The notes beneath the pieces are model-generated. The model was not told the origin of the DNA and did no database searches. It was given only the letters and a program-made list of their open reading frames with translations. The position numbers were made by a program, and so were the translations under genes. Shown here piece by piece: positions 1-6,218 of a stretch of 37,330 nt of DNA (position 1 is its first letter; each line of letters opens with the position of its first letter). The DNA comes from a virus, in the IMG/VR virus record IMGVR_UViG_3300006924_000068, positions 1 through 37,330 of that record. One strand, 5' to 3'.

Positions 1-185
1 ATCTGCTGAGAGTATTGACGCCACTGCTCAATAGTCTCGTTCACAATACGCTCCATCTGCCTCTCACTGCCCTTGTGAGTCGTACACTTGCCACACTTGC
101 GGAAATACACGATGGGGTGCTGTGGTGCCTCAATAGTGTCGATCTCGATGCGATAGTGAGAGTGCTTGACGATGGTGACTGTCAT
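1..185 (-). CDS. Small unknown phage protein, 3' end outside window
   Basis: The open frame runs from ATG at 185 to the window edge without a stop, giving at least 61 residues (begins MTVTIVKHSHYRIEI). It has a CGKC pair around residues 32-35 after an aromatic stretch (IVYFRKCGKC), which could be half of a metal site if more cysteines follow. A TATACT -10-like box lies 23 nt upstream (208-213). I do not recognise the family. The reading frame, strand agreement with its neighbours and spaced start support a real gene; the function is unknown. Confidence 0.6.
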   Translation of the reverse strand, partial: MTVTIVKHSHYRIEIDTIEAPQHPIVYFRKCGKCTTHKGSERQMERIVNETIEQWRQYSQQ

Positions 186-207
186 GGGGTGCCTTGCTGA
201 TGAATAT

Positions 208-213
208 AGTATA
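208..213 (-). promoter_or_regulatory. Candidate -10 box (TATACT) for the partial gene
   Basis: TATACT on the minus strand lies 23 nt before the ATG at 185, in the short gap after the stop of the 57-residue gene. There is no convincing TTGACA at 16-18 nt; the nearest hexamer is roughly TGCCAA. A small inverted repeat (GTGCC-AACA-GGCAC) lies just upstream, overlapping the end of the previous gene. Weak candidate only. Confidence 0.35.
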
Positions 214-218
214 ACGGA

Positions 219-392
219 TCAGGTGCCTGTTGGCACACGGACTGTGACACTATGCGTACCGTCCTTGTTCAGTTGACGACCGAGCAATTCAGAATGTATG
301 CTACGTGCCAACTGCTGATCAAGCGTCTCATAACTTACCTCACCATCTTCAGGAGTGACTGCCGTAATCAGGTAGTATTCAGAGCAGAGCAT
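219..392 (-). CDS. 57-residue unknown phage protein
   Basis: ATG at 392 to TGA at 219-221 encodes 57 residues (begins MLCSEYYLITAVTPEDGEV, ends VRVPTGT). No domain or membrane segment is visible. The start is supported by a 40-bp promoter-like repeat (403-442) lying exactly 11 nt upstream, the same spacing as the second copy of that repeat before the gene at 2835. Function unknown; probably an early small protein. Confidence 0.6.
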   Translation of the reverse strand: MLCSEYYLITAVTPEDGEVSYETLDQQLARSIHSELLGRQLNKDGTHSVTVRVPTGT

Positions 393-402
393 GGTGTGAT
401 TC

Positions 403-442
403 CTTTGACTCTCTTACTATACACTGTTATGAGGTGCTGTGG
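403..442 (-). promoter_or_regulatory. 40-bp promoter-like repeat, copy B
   Basis: This segment matches 2846-2885 at 39 of 40 positions. On the minus strand it carries CAGCACC, then ATAACAGTG, then a TATAGT -10-like box (416-421), and ends 11 nt before the ATG at 392. No TTGACA-like -35 box lies at the expected distance, so the upstream CAGCACC block may be a binding site for an activator or a phage factor. The duplicated position relative to two start codons argues for a transcription or translation initiation signal. Confidence 0.6.
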
Positions 443-446
443 GGGT

Positions 447-992
447 TCAGTGGACAGTTCTCCGAGGTGGCACATTCAATTGATCCATTATGATTTGTTG
501 TGGTAGAAAGTTCCAGCAATAGTATGAACTACTGAATGTGATCTTATCATTTGATCTACCATCAGGAGAGTTGAACTTCATTCTCTTATCAAACATCAAC
601 AGTTGTAGATCTTTGTCCTTAAACAATTGTTTCGGAGCACTATCATTCAACCAAGTGTTAGTCATAATCAATGCAAATGGTTTGTTGAATGACAATGCAC
701 GTTCAAAGAACTTACGCTTGTTTGTGAATGGTGGGTTGGATACAATCACATCCCAATGTACTTCAGGCTCCCAAGTTAGGAAGTCTTGTCCACTATCAAG
801 GTGTGACATTACAATTTGATTAGTCTTACCAATTTGCTGAACAAACTGACTCTCAACCTTATCAAATGGACACCACACAATAGCATCCTTTGGGATATAC
901 TTCAGAATAGGTGTGACACCATAGTCTGGAGTGTAGCACTCGTCGTTGTTACCCGACGAGTACATTACTTTGCCACTATCAATTTTACTCAC
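447..992 (-). CDS. DNA adenine methyltransferase-like protein (SNPPF motif)
   Basis: 181 residues. The catalytic motif IV of N6-adenine DNA methyltransferases is seen as VSNPPF at residues 84-89, in DVIVSNPPFTNKRKFFERAL. Upstream, AIVWCPFD (38-44) has the place and feel of an SAM-binding strand (motif I-like), and CYTPDYGVTPIL (19-30) resembles the N-terminal segment of phage Dam-like enzymes. It likely transfers a methyl group from SAM to adenine in DNA. The start is GTG at 992, giving a 4-nt GTGA overlap with the upstream ParB-like gene; an ATG at 965 is an alternative. At 181 residues it is short, so a target-recognition domain is minimal or absent. Linkage to a nuclease-like gene at 2084 suggests a restriction-modification-like set, but it may act alone to protect phage DNA. 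Confidence 0.75.
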   Translation of the reverse strand: MSKIDSGKVMYSSGNNDECYTPDYGVTPILKYIPKDAIVWCPFDKVESQFVQQIGKTNQIVMSHLDSGQDFLTWEPEVHWDVIVSNPPFTNKRKFFERALSFNKPFALIMTNTWLNDSAPKQLFKDKDLQLLMFDKRMKFNSPDGRSNDKITFSSSYYCWNFLPQQIIMDQLNVPPRRTVH

Positions 993-1990
993 GAATTTTC
1001 ATTATCATTATTAGTTTTATTTTTAGGATAGTGAATAGCATCCTCTCTCCATTGATCAAACAAATTGTTTTTCTCAGTGGTGCCAATCTTTGGACCTGCC
1101 TCCTTCTTCAGTTTAACACAAGTATTATACAATGTGATAATCTTTTCAAGAATCAATACATCTTGAAGTTGTCCAGCAGTTTTATTCTTATATTCTTCAA
1201 CACTTTCAACAGTGATGTTATCCTCCAAAAAGTGATTAAAACTCTCAGACTTCTTACCTTCACCGACATAAGTATCATCTAAATGATATGCTGCGGCGAG
1301 ACCGAGAATCATCGAACCATCTAAAGGTCTCAACCACTGACCAGAATTGACGTGCTTTTTACACAATTCAACTGCTTTCTTTGTGTAAGTCATTTTATAC
1401 TTACCAAGTGCAGTTTTTAATTGTTTATAACCAAATATTTCTTGTCCATTAACATCACCAATACATTGAATATGAACACCAAGACTGATGAGTTGCTGTT
1501 CTATCTTCAAAGCACTATCAACACCGGCACGAATATCAGTGCGAAGTTTTTCGATTGCCCCCATATTATTGCGGAGGAAATTAAACTTTTTGAAATACTC
1601 TGCTTCTGCTTTCTCACATTGATCAGTAGTAAAGTGAGAGGGATGATTCTGTATTTGACAGGGAATCTTAAAATCTGGATGATCCTTGACATAAACTGCC
1701 GCTAAACATGCTGTATGTTGTCCATCAGCGACGAATAAATCTCCGTTCGGTCGTCTGAATACAGAGAGAGGTTTAACTAGAGTTGCATCAAATGCCTTTT
1801 GTTTTGCAATGAAATTTAAGTTAATGAGTCGTTGATAACCAGGATCAACCTTAAGATCTTTCAGTGCAATGTAAACAACTGGAAGAAAATCTTCTGAAGT
1901 TACTGTTAATCGTGCCCCTGTAATTCCAAACCCTTGTGCTAGGTCGATCAGAGACATCACCTCTGTTTGAGGCGTAGAAAGTTTTGCCAT
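989..1990 (-). CDS. ParB/DGQHR-like nuclease-fold protein
   Basis: 333 residues from ATG at 1990. The N-terminal part resembles ParB/Srx-type domains: LKVDPGYQR (46-54), then KPLSVFRRPNGDLFVADGQH (73-92) with the DGQHT core followed by ACLAA. In this fold the DGQHR-like loop binds nucleotide or forms a nuclease site. The remaining roughly 230 residues are alpha-helical-looking and charged, without a clear HTH. A TTG at 2047 would extend the frame by 19 residues, but the ATG is preferred. A late TATAAATA box and a sigma-70-like promoter lie 66-97 nt upstream. Being between a nuclease-like gene and a methyltransferase, it may be the DNA-sensing or specificity partner of that set. Function inferred from one motif; the exact role is open. 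Confidence 0.6.
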   Translation of the reverse strand: MAKLSTPQTEVMSLIDLAQGFGITGARLTVTSEDFLPVVYIALKDLKVDPGYQRLINLNFIAKQKAFDATLVKPLSVFRRPNGDLFVADGQHTACLAAVYVKDHPDFKIPCQIQNHPSHFTTDQCEKAEAEYFKKFNFLRNNMGAIEKLRTDIRAGVDSALKIEQQLISLGVHIQCIGDVNGQEIFGYKQLKTALGKYKMTYTKKAVELCKKHVNSGQWLRPLDGSMILGLAAAYHLDDTYVGEGKKSESFNHFLEDNITVESVEEYKNKTAGQLQDVLILEKIITLYNTCVKLKKEAGPKIGTTEKNNLFDQWREDAIHYPKNKTNNDNENS

Positions 1991-2055
1991 TGTGTTAATG
2001 CGATTTTGTTTATTTTGCCTTGCCACACCACGTTTAAGGTTACACAAGGTAAGTT

Positions 2056-2087
2056 TATTTATAGCACAGATTGTGCTTATTTGTCAA
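2056..2087 (-). promoter_or_regulatory. Overlapping sigma-70-like and T4-type late promoter with spacer dyad
   Basis: On the minus strand TTGACA (2082-2087) is followed after 18 nt by TATAAA (2058-2063), which is itself part of TATAAATA (2056-2063), the exact T4 late promoter. The spacer holds a perfect dyad, AGCACA-ATC-TGTGCT (2063-2077), which could be an operator or a hairpin. The TGA stop of the upstream nuclease-like gene forms part of the TTGACA box. It would drive the ParB-like and methyltransferase genes, early and again late. Confidence 0.6.
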
Positions 2088-2650
2088 TGAGTGATAGTCA
2101 CATAGTTGATGCCTGCTTTCTTTAGTTCAGCAGTGGAAATAGAAGCACCAATTCTAGGGTCTGCCGCTTTACTATTATACCATGATTTCTCCCATTTGGG
2201 CCATAGAACTTGCCAAACTTGCTCGTTAGTAAGTTGAACAGTCTTGACAAATACACCATTCTCATAGTCAATCATTGACCAATGATGAAGAGGATCACGC
2301 ATAATCTTTTCCCAACAATATTTCTTCTGCTCTTCAAGTGTAGGTTTACGAGTTGTGCCATTGTAGGCAAAACTCATAGATTTTTCAACACCCTTCAAGT
2401 TAAGTCCTTTATACTCTGTACCTTTGAACTCTGTAGTTTCATTCTGTTCATTAATACCATCAGAACCACCACCTACTTTGGTAAGTTTATATCCAAGCAA
2501 GTTTGCTTGGACAAATTCCATAAAACGATTGTAATTAAATGGATTACCCAGTCCCTTGGATTTAAACCATTTCAAGAGAAAGAATCCAAGATCTTGAATA
2601 TCAAGATCGGTGCAGTTCTCAATTTTAAGGTCTTGAAATTGACGTGACAT
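2084..2650 (-). CDS. Putative PD-(D/E)XK restriction-endonuclease-like protein
   Basis: 188 residues from ATG at 2650 (2 nt after the upstream stop). Residues 59-81 read VGGGSDGINEQ, then ETTEFKGTEYKG: an aspartate (D64) followed about ten residues later by E74-F-K76, the spacing of a PD-(D/E)XK nuclease core. A helix-rich N-terminus (20-55) and conserved-looking HHWSMIDYENG (122-132) follow the style of small type II restriction enzymes. If active it would cut DNA with Mg2+; the neighbouring ParB-like and methyltransferase genes fit this. There is no direct proof: short acidic-lysine motifs arise by chance, and no specificity can be read. It could also be a non-catalytic DNA-binding protein. 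Confidence 0.5.
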   Translation of the reverse strand: MSRQFQDLKIENCTDLDIQDLGFFLLKWFKSKGLGNPFNYNRFMEFVQANLLGYKLTKVGGGSDGINEQNETTEFKGTEYKGLNLKGVEKSMSFAYNGTTRKPTLEEQKKYCWEKIMRDPLHHWSMIDYENGVFVKTVQLTNEQVWQVLWPKWEKSWYNSKAADPRIGASISTAELKKAGINYVTITH

Positions 2651-2652
2651 AA

Positions 2653-2835
2653 TCAATAAGAATAGGTGGAGAGGTTGCGAGCAGGAACGTGATAACTGTT
2701 GTCAACGTTATTCACATCATAGACCCATACTAACTCATCATCAGATGCTTTGTATACATCTACTCCAAAAAAAGGAACAAGTTTGACCATTAGAGCACCC
2801 CAATGGTATTCTGTTTCAAAGTCGAGAGTCAGCAT
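2653..2835 (-). CDS. 60-residue unknown phage protein
   Basis: ATG at 2835 to TGA at 2653. Rich in aromatic and acidic residues (begins MLTLDFETEYHWGALMVKL, middle VWVYDVNNVDNSYHVPARN). It may form a small beta-barrel-like fold (VKLVPFFGVDVYKA ... LVWVYDVNN), but no family is recognised. It is the first gene after promoter repeat A, whose end is 11 nt upstream, and it lies 2 nt before the nuclease-like gene, so it is probably cotranscribed with it. Confidence 0.6.
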   Translation of the reverse strand: MLTLDFETEYHWGALMVKLVPFFGVDVYKASDDELVWVYDVNNVDNSYHVPARNLSTYSY

Positions 2836-2845
2836 AGGTCTGTTG

Positions 2846-2885
2846 CTTTGACTCTCTTACTATACACTGTTATGGGGTGCTGTGG
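2846..2885 (-). promoter_or_regulatory. 40-bp promoter-like repeat, copy A
   Basis: 39/40 identical to 403-442; the single difference is one base (CACCCC here, CACCTC there). The TATAGT -10-like box is at 2859-2864 and the ATG at 2835 begins 11 nt after the repeat ends. A predicted start of transcription near 2852 gives a leader of about 16-17 nt. No TTGACA is seen at the usual distance. Confidence 0.6.
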
Positions 2886-2911
2886 TGGTTTGGTATACAC
2901 TTCTTAAACTG

Positions 2912-3115
2912 TCACCCGTGGTTCTCCATAAACTCATCGAGTGTGTAACCTTCACCAGTTGATGTTTCTTCGATCAGATCTTCCAATGAATAACATTCTA
3001 ACTTCAGACGATACTCTTCAGGTGTGTCATCATCAGGATCAGGATCATCGTGACAAAGATAGTCCCACTCGTGAACTAATGCATTGATGATTTCTTCATT
3101 TGTGTATTTGTTCAT
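2912..3115 (-). CDS. 67-residue acidic unknown protein
   Basis: ATG at 3115 overlaps the upstream stop as ATGA. The product is strongly acidic (HDDPDPDDDTPEEYR in residues 22-36, then SLEDLIEETSTGEGYTLDEF). It looks soluble, with a helical N-terminus (NEEIINALVHEWDYL). Very acidic small phage proteins sometimes mimic DNA or bind host proteins; that is only a possibility here. No known family recognised. Confidence 0.65.
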   Translation of the reverse strand: MNKYTNEEIINALVHEWDYLCHDDPDPDDDTPEEYRLKLECYSLEDLIEETSTGEGYTLDEFMENHG

Positions 3116-3324
3116 GATGTAAGTTTAGAAAGACTGATGACTAACAAGAATGATAGAGCAATGACTACATCCCAAGACTTTGTTCGGATGAAGTATGGAA
3201 TACTGATGGTGTCAGATATGAGGTTAATGATCACCCCAAGTAATACATTAACGTGCAAGACACAAAAATAGGCAGTGATGACACCAACACTACCTAGCAC
3301 TCTTGCTTTACTATCAAGTCGCAT
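3112..3324 (-). CDS. Small integral membrane protein
   Basis: 70 residues. Two to three hydrophobic segments are visible: about residues 9-24 (VLGSVGVITAYFCVLH), 25-44 and 51-67 (WDVVIALSFLLVISLS), separated by the basic loop IRTKSWD. It should sit in the host inner membrane. It overlaps the upstream gene by 11 nt and the downstream gene by 4 nt, so it is translated in a coupled series. Role unknown; membrane proteins in phage early regions often act in takeover or superinfection exclusion, which is inference. Confidence 0.65.
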   Translation of the reverse strand: MRLDSKARVLGSVGVITAYFCVLHVNVLLGVIINLISDTISIPYFIRTKSWDVVIALSFLLVISLSKLTS

Positions 3325-3574
3325 TAGTCAGTTGAGTACGAATAGTTTCGAGTGAAAATACCGCAGATTTGATGCTAGCAGCAGTCCAACCGTATGCATA
3401 TGCATAAGAAGGAGCAGGAGAGTCGTCCAGACAGTCCTTCAGGGCGTCTCCATCAGAGTCTACAGGGGAATCACTATCAGTAGCATTCTCGCCCACTTGC
3501 AGGGCATCCTGAAGGGACTCGATGACGGAGAGCAGTTGAGTGTCGATCAGCATTTGTTCTGGTGTTGATAGCAT
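3314..3574 (-). CDS. 86-residue unknown protein
   Basis: ATG at 3574 to TGA at 3314. A helical N-terminus (PEQMLIDTQLLSVIESLQDAL) is followed by an acidic, serine-rich linker (NATDSDSPVDSDGDALKDCL) and an alanine/tyrosine-rich segment (SYAYAYGWTAASIKSAVFSL). The DSDGDAL stretch looks a little like a calcium-binding loop, but one short match is not enough. Overlaps the membrane-protein gene by 11 nt. No family recognised. Confidence 0.6.
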   Translation of the reverse strand: MLSTPEQMLIDTQLLSVIESLQDALQVGENATDSDSPVDSDGDALKDCLDDSPAPSYAYAYGWTAASIKSAVFSLETIRTQLTNAT

Positions 3575-3589
3575 CAGTATAGTCTGTGG

Positions 3590-3718
3590 TCAGAAGTCGT
3601 CCAGTTCTGGTGGTACAGTTTCCTCACTGTCCCATAGAATCTCTTGTGATGCCTCTCGTAAGATAGCATCACGGATTGCAGGATCGTCAGCCCAGTTGTC
3701 AAAGTTGATTTCGTTCAT
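3590..3718 (-). CDS. 42-residue acidic mini-protein
   Basis: ATG at 3718 to TGA at 3590. Begins MNEINFDNWADDPAIRDAIL and ends with VPPELDDF; about one third of residues are D or E. It sits in the series with 6 nt from the upstream stop and 15 nt to the next start. The fit between neighbours on the same strand is the main support. Function unknown. Confidence 0.55.
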   Translation of the reverse strand: MNEINFDNWADDPAIRDAILREASQEILWDSEETVPPELDDF

Positions 3719-3724
3719 AATAAG

Positions 3725-3964
3725 TCAGTTGTGTGTGTTGTTTCCGAGTACAAGTTTTACGTCGTCAAATTGGTGCTTGTATATCACCCGACATACATTT
3801 CTTACTGGTTCATCGGGAAATACCTTGGTGCAAATAGTCATACATTCCCCCATTGGATCCACAAATTTTATAAACCCTAACACCCCATCAAATTCTACTT
3901 GGGTGCCTACAGGTAACATTGGTTCATCGTTCTGTGTAACTTTGTCTGGTGATTGGTTGATCAT
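3725..3964 (-). CDS. 79-residue unknown protein, beta-rich
   Basis: The start chosen is ATG at 3964 (MINQSPDKV); a TTG at 4006 would add 14 residues but deepens the overlap with the upstream gene. The product has PVGTQVEFDGVLGFIKFVD, typical of a small SH3-like or barrel fold with a G-V-L-G turn, then CMTICTKVFPDEP. Overlaps the upstream gene by 41 nt even with the shorter start. No family recognised. Confidence 0.6.
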   Translation of the reverse strand: MINQSPDKVTQNDEPMLPVGTQVEFDGVLGFIKFVDPMGECMTICTKVFPDEPVRNVCRVIYKHQFDDVKLVLGNNTHN

Positions 3965-4172
3965 GAATGATAAGGAATTCAGTGTCAGGGTATAGTTTGT
4001 GAGCAATGTACTGTGCTAGATCTCTATCGGGTGCGATGAGATATGTGTCAACAGTATACACTCCACTAGTGGGATCTGCTTGATCATCTTGCCACGCTTG
4101 TTCTAGTTCAACTTTCCATACATGACCAGAGTTTAGATGAGAATCAAAGTCGTGTATAATATCAGCAGTCAT
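3924..4172 (-). CDS. 82-residue unknown protein
   Basis: ATG at 4172 (MTADIIHDFDSHLNSGHVWK) overlaps the upstream stop by 11 nt; a GTG at 4193 is possible but less likely. The sequence VYTVDTYLIAPDRDLAQYIA and TEFLIIHDQPITRQ suggests an alternating beta-alpha fold. No catalytic motif is recognised. It is part of the series of tiny overlapping genes between 3.1 and 5.4 kb. Confidence 0.6.
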   Translation of the reverse strand: MTADIIHDFDSHLNSGHVWKVELEQAWQDDQADPTSGVYTVDTYLIAPDRDLAQYIAHKLYPDTEFLIIHDQPITRQSYTER

Positions 4173-4305
4173 AGAATTTGTCGTGCATGTCACTCATTTG
4201 CTGTTGTAACTCTTCAATGTAACCATCTTGGATACAAATCAATTCATTTTGATCTTTAATGAGATCTTTCATCTCATCAACCATAGCAGTTTCGGATGGA
4301 GTCAT
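4162..4305 (-). CDS. 47-residue coiled-coil-like mini-protein
   Basis: ATG at 4305 to TGA at 4162. Nearly all of it can form one amphipathic helix (VDEMKDLIKDQNELICIQDG, then YIEELQQQMSDMHDKF) and it ends FYDC. Likely a small oligomeric or adaptor protein. The 11-nt overlap with the next start supports translation coupling. Function unknown. Confidence 0.55.
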   Translation of the reverse strand: MTPSETAMVDEMKDLIKDQNELICIQDGYIEELQQQMSDMHDKFYDC

Positions 4306-4341
4306 AGTAGAAAAGTAAACGGTCTACGTGATTATGTAGTA

Positions 4342-4458
4342 TCACATGAATTCCTCCATATAATAATCTACGGTAACCTCCAGTAGTTTAGCACGTTCTT
4401 CGATTGCTGCAACAAATGCAGCATCCAAACTGTCCTCATTGTCAGCATCTTCAAACAT
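4342..4458 (-). CDS. 38-residue acidic mini-protein
   Basis: ATG at 4458 to TGA at 4342. Begins MFEDADNEDSLDAAFVAAIE and ends with VDYYMEEFM; a single acidic helix is expected. The start lies inside the end of the upstream gene (8-nt overlap), as usual in this region. Function unknown. Confidence 0.55.
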   Translation of the reverse strand: MFEDADNEDSLDAAFVAAIEERAKLLEVTVDYYMEEFM

Positions 4459-4609
4459 TTTGTTCAACTGTGACTGTTTTGACATCATTAAATGTACCAT
4501 TGTTGTTGATGTAAGAGCTCATCGTATCTGCTACTTTGCGCGACACAATGTGCTCTTGTACGAATTTACCGCTATCAGAGGTGATAGTGATCTTGAACTT
4601 GGTGGTCAT
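4451..4609 (-). CDS. 52-residue unknown protein
   Basis: ATG at 4609 to TGA at 4451. Begins MTTKFKITITSDSGKFVQEH, predicted two beta strands, then a helix (VSRKVADTMSSYI) and a final strand (VKTVTVEQNV): a compact beta-beta-alpha-beta pattern. Located 26 nt after the upstream stop. No family recognised. Confidence 0.55.
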   Translation of the reverse strand: MTTKFKITITSDSGKFVQEHIVSRKVADTMSSYINNNGTFNDVKTVTVEQNV

Positions 4610-4635
4610 CGGTGCATCTCTCGATTACTTTGTAA

Positions 4636-4842
4636 TCATAGCGCATCCATATCGCCCCCGTGTCGTGTGGTGGACAGATCATCAACTGTCCTGATTTCTT
4701 GCAATGACACCAGTTTATTGTATAGTGGCGCAATCGCACCATATTCTTCCGCAATTCTCAACTCTGCATTGCGCGAGAGATATTGTAATGAGGAAGTGAT
4801 CATAAACAATTCACTTTTAGTCAGTGTTACTTGAATGGACAT
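4636..4842 (-). CDS. 68-residue helical unknown protein
   Basis: ATG at 4842 to TGA at 4636. Mostly helical (LTKSELFMITSSLQYLSRNA, then ELRIAEEYGAIAPLYNKL) with a flexible C-terminus (STTRHGGDMDAL). Overlaps the upstream gene by 16 nt. No motif recognised. Confidence 0.6.
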   Translation of the reverse strand: MSIQVTLTKSELFMITSSLQYLSRNAELRIAEEYGAIAPLYNKLVSLQEIRTVDDLSTTRHGGDMDAL

Positions 4843-5009
4843 GTCCAGGTCTCTCGGTCATTACGGTCAATATACCCTGAATCTGCCATAATGTCAAGGA
4901 AATACTCCCAGTACTCCTGTTTTGCTGACATATCTCCGCGCATATCTTTATGCCAAATCTTCATCATACGCCGACAGATCCATACTGATTGTCGTTTGGT
5001 TAGTCCCAT
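4827..5009 (-). CDS. 60-residue basic unknown protein
   Basis: ATG at 5009 to TAA at 4827. Rich in tryptophan, arginine and lysine (RQSVWICRRMMKIWHKDMR, then QEYWEYFLDIMADSGYIDR). The basic helical N-terminus could contact nucleic acid, but no known domain is evident. It starts 19 nt after the upstream stop. Confidence 0.6.
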   Translation of the reverse strand: MGLTKRQSVWICRRMMKIWHKDMRGDMSAKQEYWEYFLDIMADSGYIDRNDRETWTCPFK

Positions 5010-5028
5010 TAGATTCTTTATTTACTAT

Positions 5029-5250
5029 TTACTCAATGAGTGGTCCCCACGTACCACTATCTCCCTGTTGTCTATTCTCCAGTTTGTCAAATATACTATC
5101 CATAGTCTTCATTGCCTCAATCTTACCCATAAGTTCAGCAATACCGCTGCAAATGAATGGTTTCTCTTGTCTCGCAGCATATGCTAATGCATTACGTAGA
5201 CTTGCTTCTGCATCTTCTAATGAGTCGTTAACTGATTTTGATAGTGCCAT
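5029..5250 (-). CDS. 73-residue helical unknown protein
   Basis: The ATG at 5250 overlaps the previous stop as TAATG. Helical throughout: VNDSLEDAEASLRNALAYAA, then SGIAELMGKIEAMKTMDSIF and a C-terminal GDSGTWGPLIE tail. It looks like a two-helix hairpin. Tight coupling to the AbrB-like gene suggests joint expression. Function unknown. Confidence 0.6.
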   Translation of the reverse strand: MALSKSVNDSLEDAEASLRNALAYAARQEKPFICSGIAELMGKIEAMKTMDSIFDKLENRQQGDSGTWGPLIE

Positions 5251-5435
5251 TAGTTTTGTTTCTTTAGTGAAAATGATCCGTCTTTGTTGTCAATCCATTC
5301 CAATATATCTCCTGGTTGCCAATCCATTTTATCCATCAACTCATCGGGAAATGTGAGCACACCCTCTTCATCAACAGGAACAATGTATCTATTTTTATCA
5401 GGAGTAGTCCAGAATTCTGCAATGGCATCTTTCAT
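5250..5435 (-). CDS. AbrB/SpoVT-like small protein
   Basis: 61 residues. The pattern IVPVDEEGVLTFPDELMDKM followed by WQPGDILEW and DGSFSLKK matches the swapped-hairpin AbrB/MazE/SpoVT layout: strand, turn, 'P.el...l.w..GD.l.w', final strand. Such domains bind DNA as dimers, acting as transition regulators or antitoxins. It has only one such domain, no recognisable toxin gene beside it, and few basic residues, so a non-DNA role is possible. ATG at 5435; stop overlaps next ATG. Confidence 0.6.
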   Translation of the reverse strand: MKDAIAEFWTTPDKNRYIVPVDEEGVLTFPDELMDKMDWQPGDILEWIDNKDGSFSLKKQN

Positions 5436-5436
5436 A

Positions 5437-5949
5437 TTAGATCCAGTATGGTTTACGTTGTGGCATACGAAGGTAATTGTTTTTTACCCACGGTTTAGAT
5501 GCAATGTACATTTTATATGCTGTAAATGTATCTATACTATCGTCAAACTTAAACTCGTCAGGCATTGCTCTGACGAATGGAGTGACACTATTCACACTGC
5601 CCTTTGGAAAGAGATAATATGCGTGAACTAGGGTATTATAACATGAATGTTGCTTATCGTATCGTAATGTGTACTCATCACATAGATTCATACCGTGCTT
5701 GATCAACCACCACGCATTGTCGATGGTTTCTCTTGCCCATATAGTACAAGGATGATTCCTGAATGCTCCCTTATCTGTTTTGTATGGTGTACCATCTATT
5801 TTGGGTAGAGTGCCATAACCGTGACCCCACTTGTCTGATGCTACGATAGCAAGCATTTGACAGCATTCTAACGGCATCTTGACAATGTGCTTGTCAGGTA
5901 GACATATGGCACTCTCTGCTGGATACTCATTGGTGACAAAGATGTTCAT
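5437..5949 (-). CDS. Pyrimidine-dimer glycosylase-like (Pyr_excise-type) cyanophage protein
   Basis: 170 residues from ATG at 5949 (MNIFVTNEYPAESAICLPD). A GTG at 5964 would add five residues. The opening followed by DKHIVKMPLECCQMLA has the shape of a protein family in phages and bacteria linked by annotation to pyrimidine-dimer excision enzymes. Later segments are rich in H, W and C (HPCTIWARETIDNAWWLI, then LCDEYTLRYDKQH). Known T4 endonuclease V uses an N-terminal threonine, which I do not see here, so a repair activity is uncertain. The family assignment is from memory; treat as a conserved phage protein with a possible DNA-repair link. Confidence 0.5.
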   Translation of the reverse strand: MNIFVTNEYPAESAICLPDKHIVKMPLECCQMLAIVASDKWGHGYGTLPKIDGTPYKTDKGAFRNHPCTIWARETIDNAWWLIKHGMNLCDEYTLRYDKQHSCYNTLVHAYYLFPKGSVNSVTPFVRAMPDEFKFDDSIDTFTAYKMYIASKPWVKNNYLRMPQRKPYWI

Positions 5950-5969
5950 ATCACATACGCTCACATACT

Positions 5970-6218
5970 CTACAGTTTAACACCCATAGTAGCACTACCA
6001 ACCACTCTCGTATACAAATGTAATGTTCCCTCTTGCTCACACTTAAGATGCCAGCGTGTCATAAGAATGACACCATCTTTAGTAGCACCAGTTATCATCC
6101 GACGACCTTCCTTCGTCATCGTAGAATACAATCCATACCTAGTTTCCCAGACATAAAAACATTCATCGATGAATTCTGCACCTTCAGGTACAATAACCTC
6201 TGTTACTTCTTCAGTCAC
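5970..6218 (-). CDS. Unknown phage protein, 82 residues (GTG start)
   Basis: The frame can start at ATG 6281 (103 residues) or GTG 6218 (82 residues). The ATG would overlap the upstream gene by 71 nt. The GTG has GGAGAG a few bases before it and overlaps the upstream stop by 8 nt (GTGACTGA), the style of this region, so GTG is preferred. The protein reads TEVIVPEGAEFIDECFYVW, then GLYSTMTKEGRRMITGATKD and MTRWHLKCEQEG: mostly beta. No family recognised. Confidence 0.55.
   Translation of the reverse strand: MTEEVTEVIVPEGAEFIDECFYVWETRYGLYSTMTKEGRRMITGATKDGVILMTRWHLKCEQEGTLHLYTRVVGSATMGVKL

Noticed and set aside
2004-2047. 19-residue N-terminal extension of the ParB-like protein from TTG at 2047
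   Set aside because: The TTG lies almost at the predicted transcription start and has no ribosome site; the ATG at 1990 gives a normal N-terminus.
3314-3574. EF-hand-like loop DSDGDAL
   Set aside because: One short acidic stretch in a low-complexity linker, lacking the surrounding helix pattern of an EF-hand.
4330-4346. Inverted repeat GTGAT...ATCAC in a gap between small genes
   Set aside because: Only five base pairs with an 8-nt loop and no T-tract; not enough for a terminator or operator call.
5016-5025. GTAAATAAAG, late-promoter-like
   Set aside because: Only partly matches TATAAATA and lies 7 nt before an ATG, leaving almost no leader; the surrounding sequence is AT-rich, so chance is likely.
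3540-5356. Plus-strand frames of 115-151 codons (3540-3995, 4439-4834, 4831-5187, 4922-5356)
   Set aside because: All are shadows of the overlapping minus-strand small genes, which have better starts, overlaps and composition.
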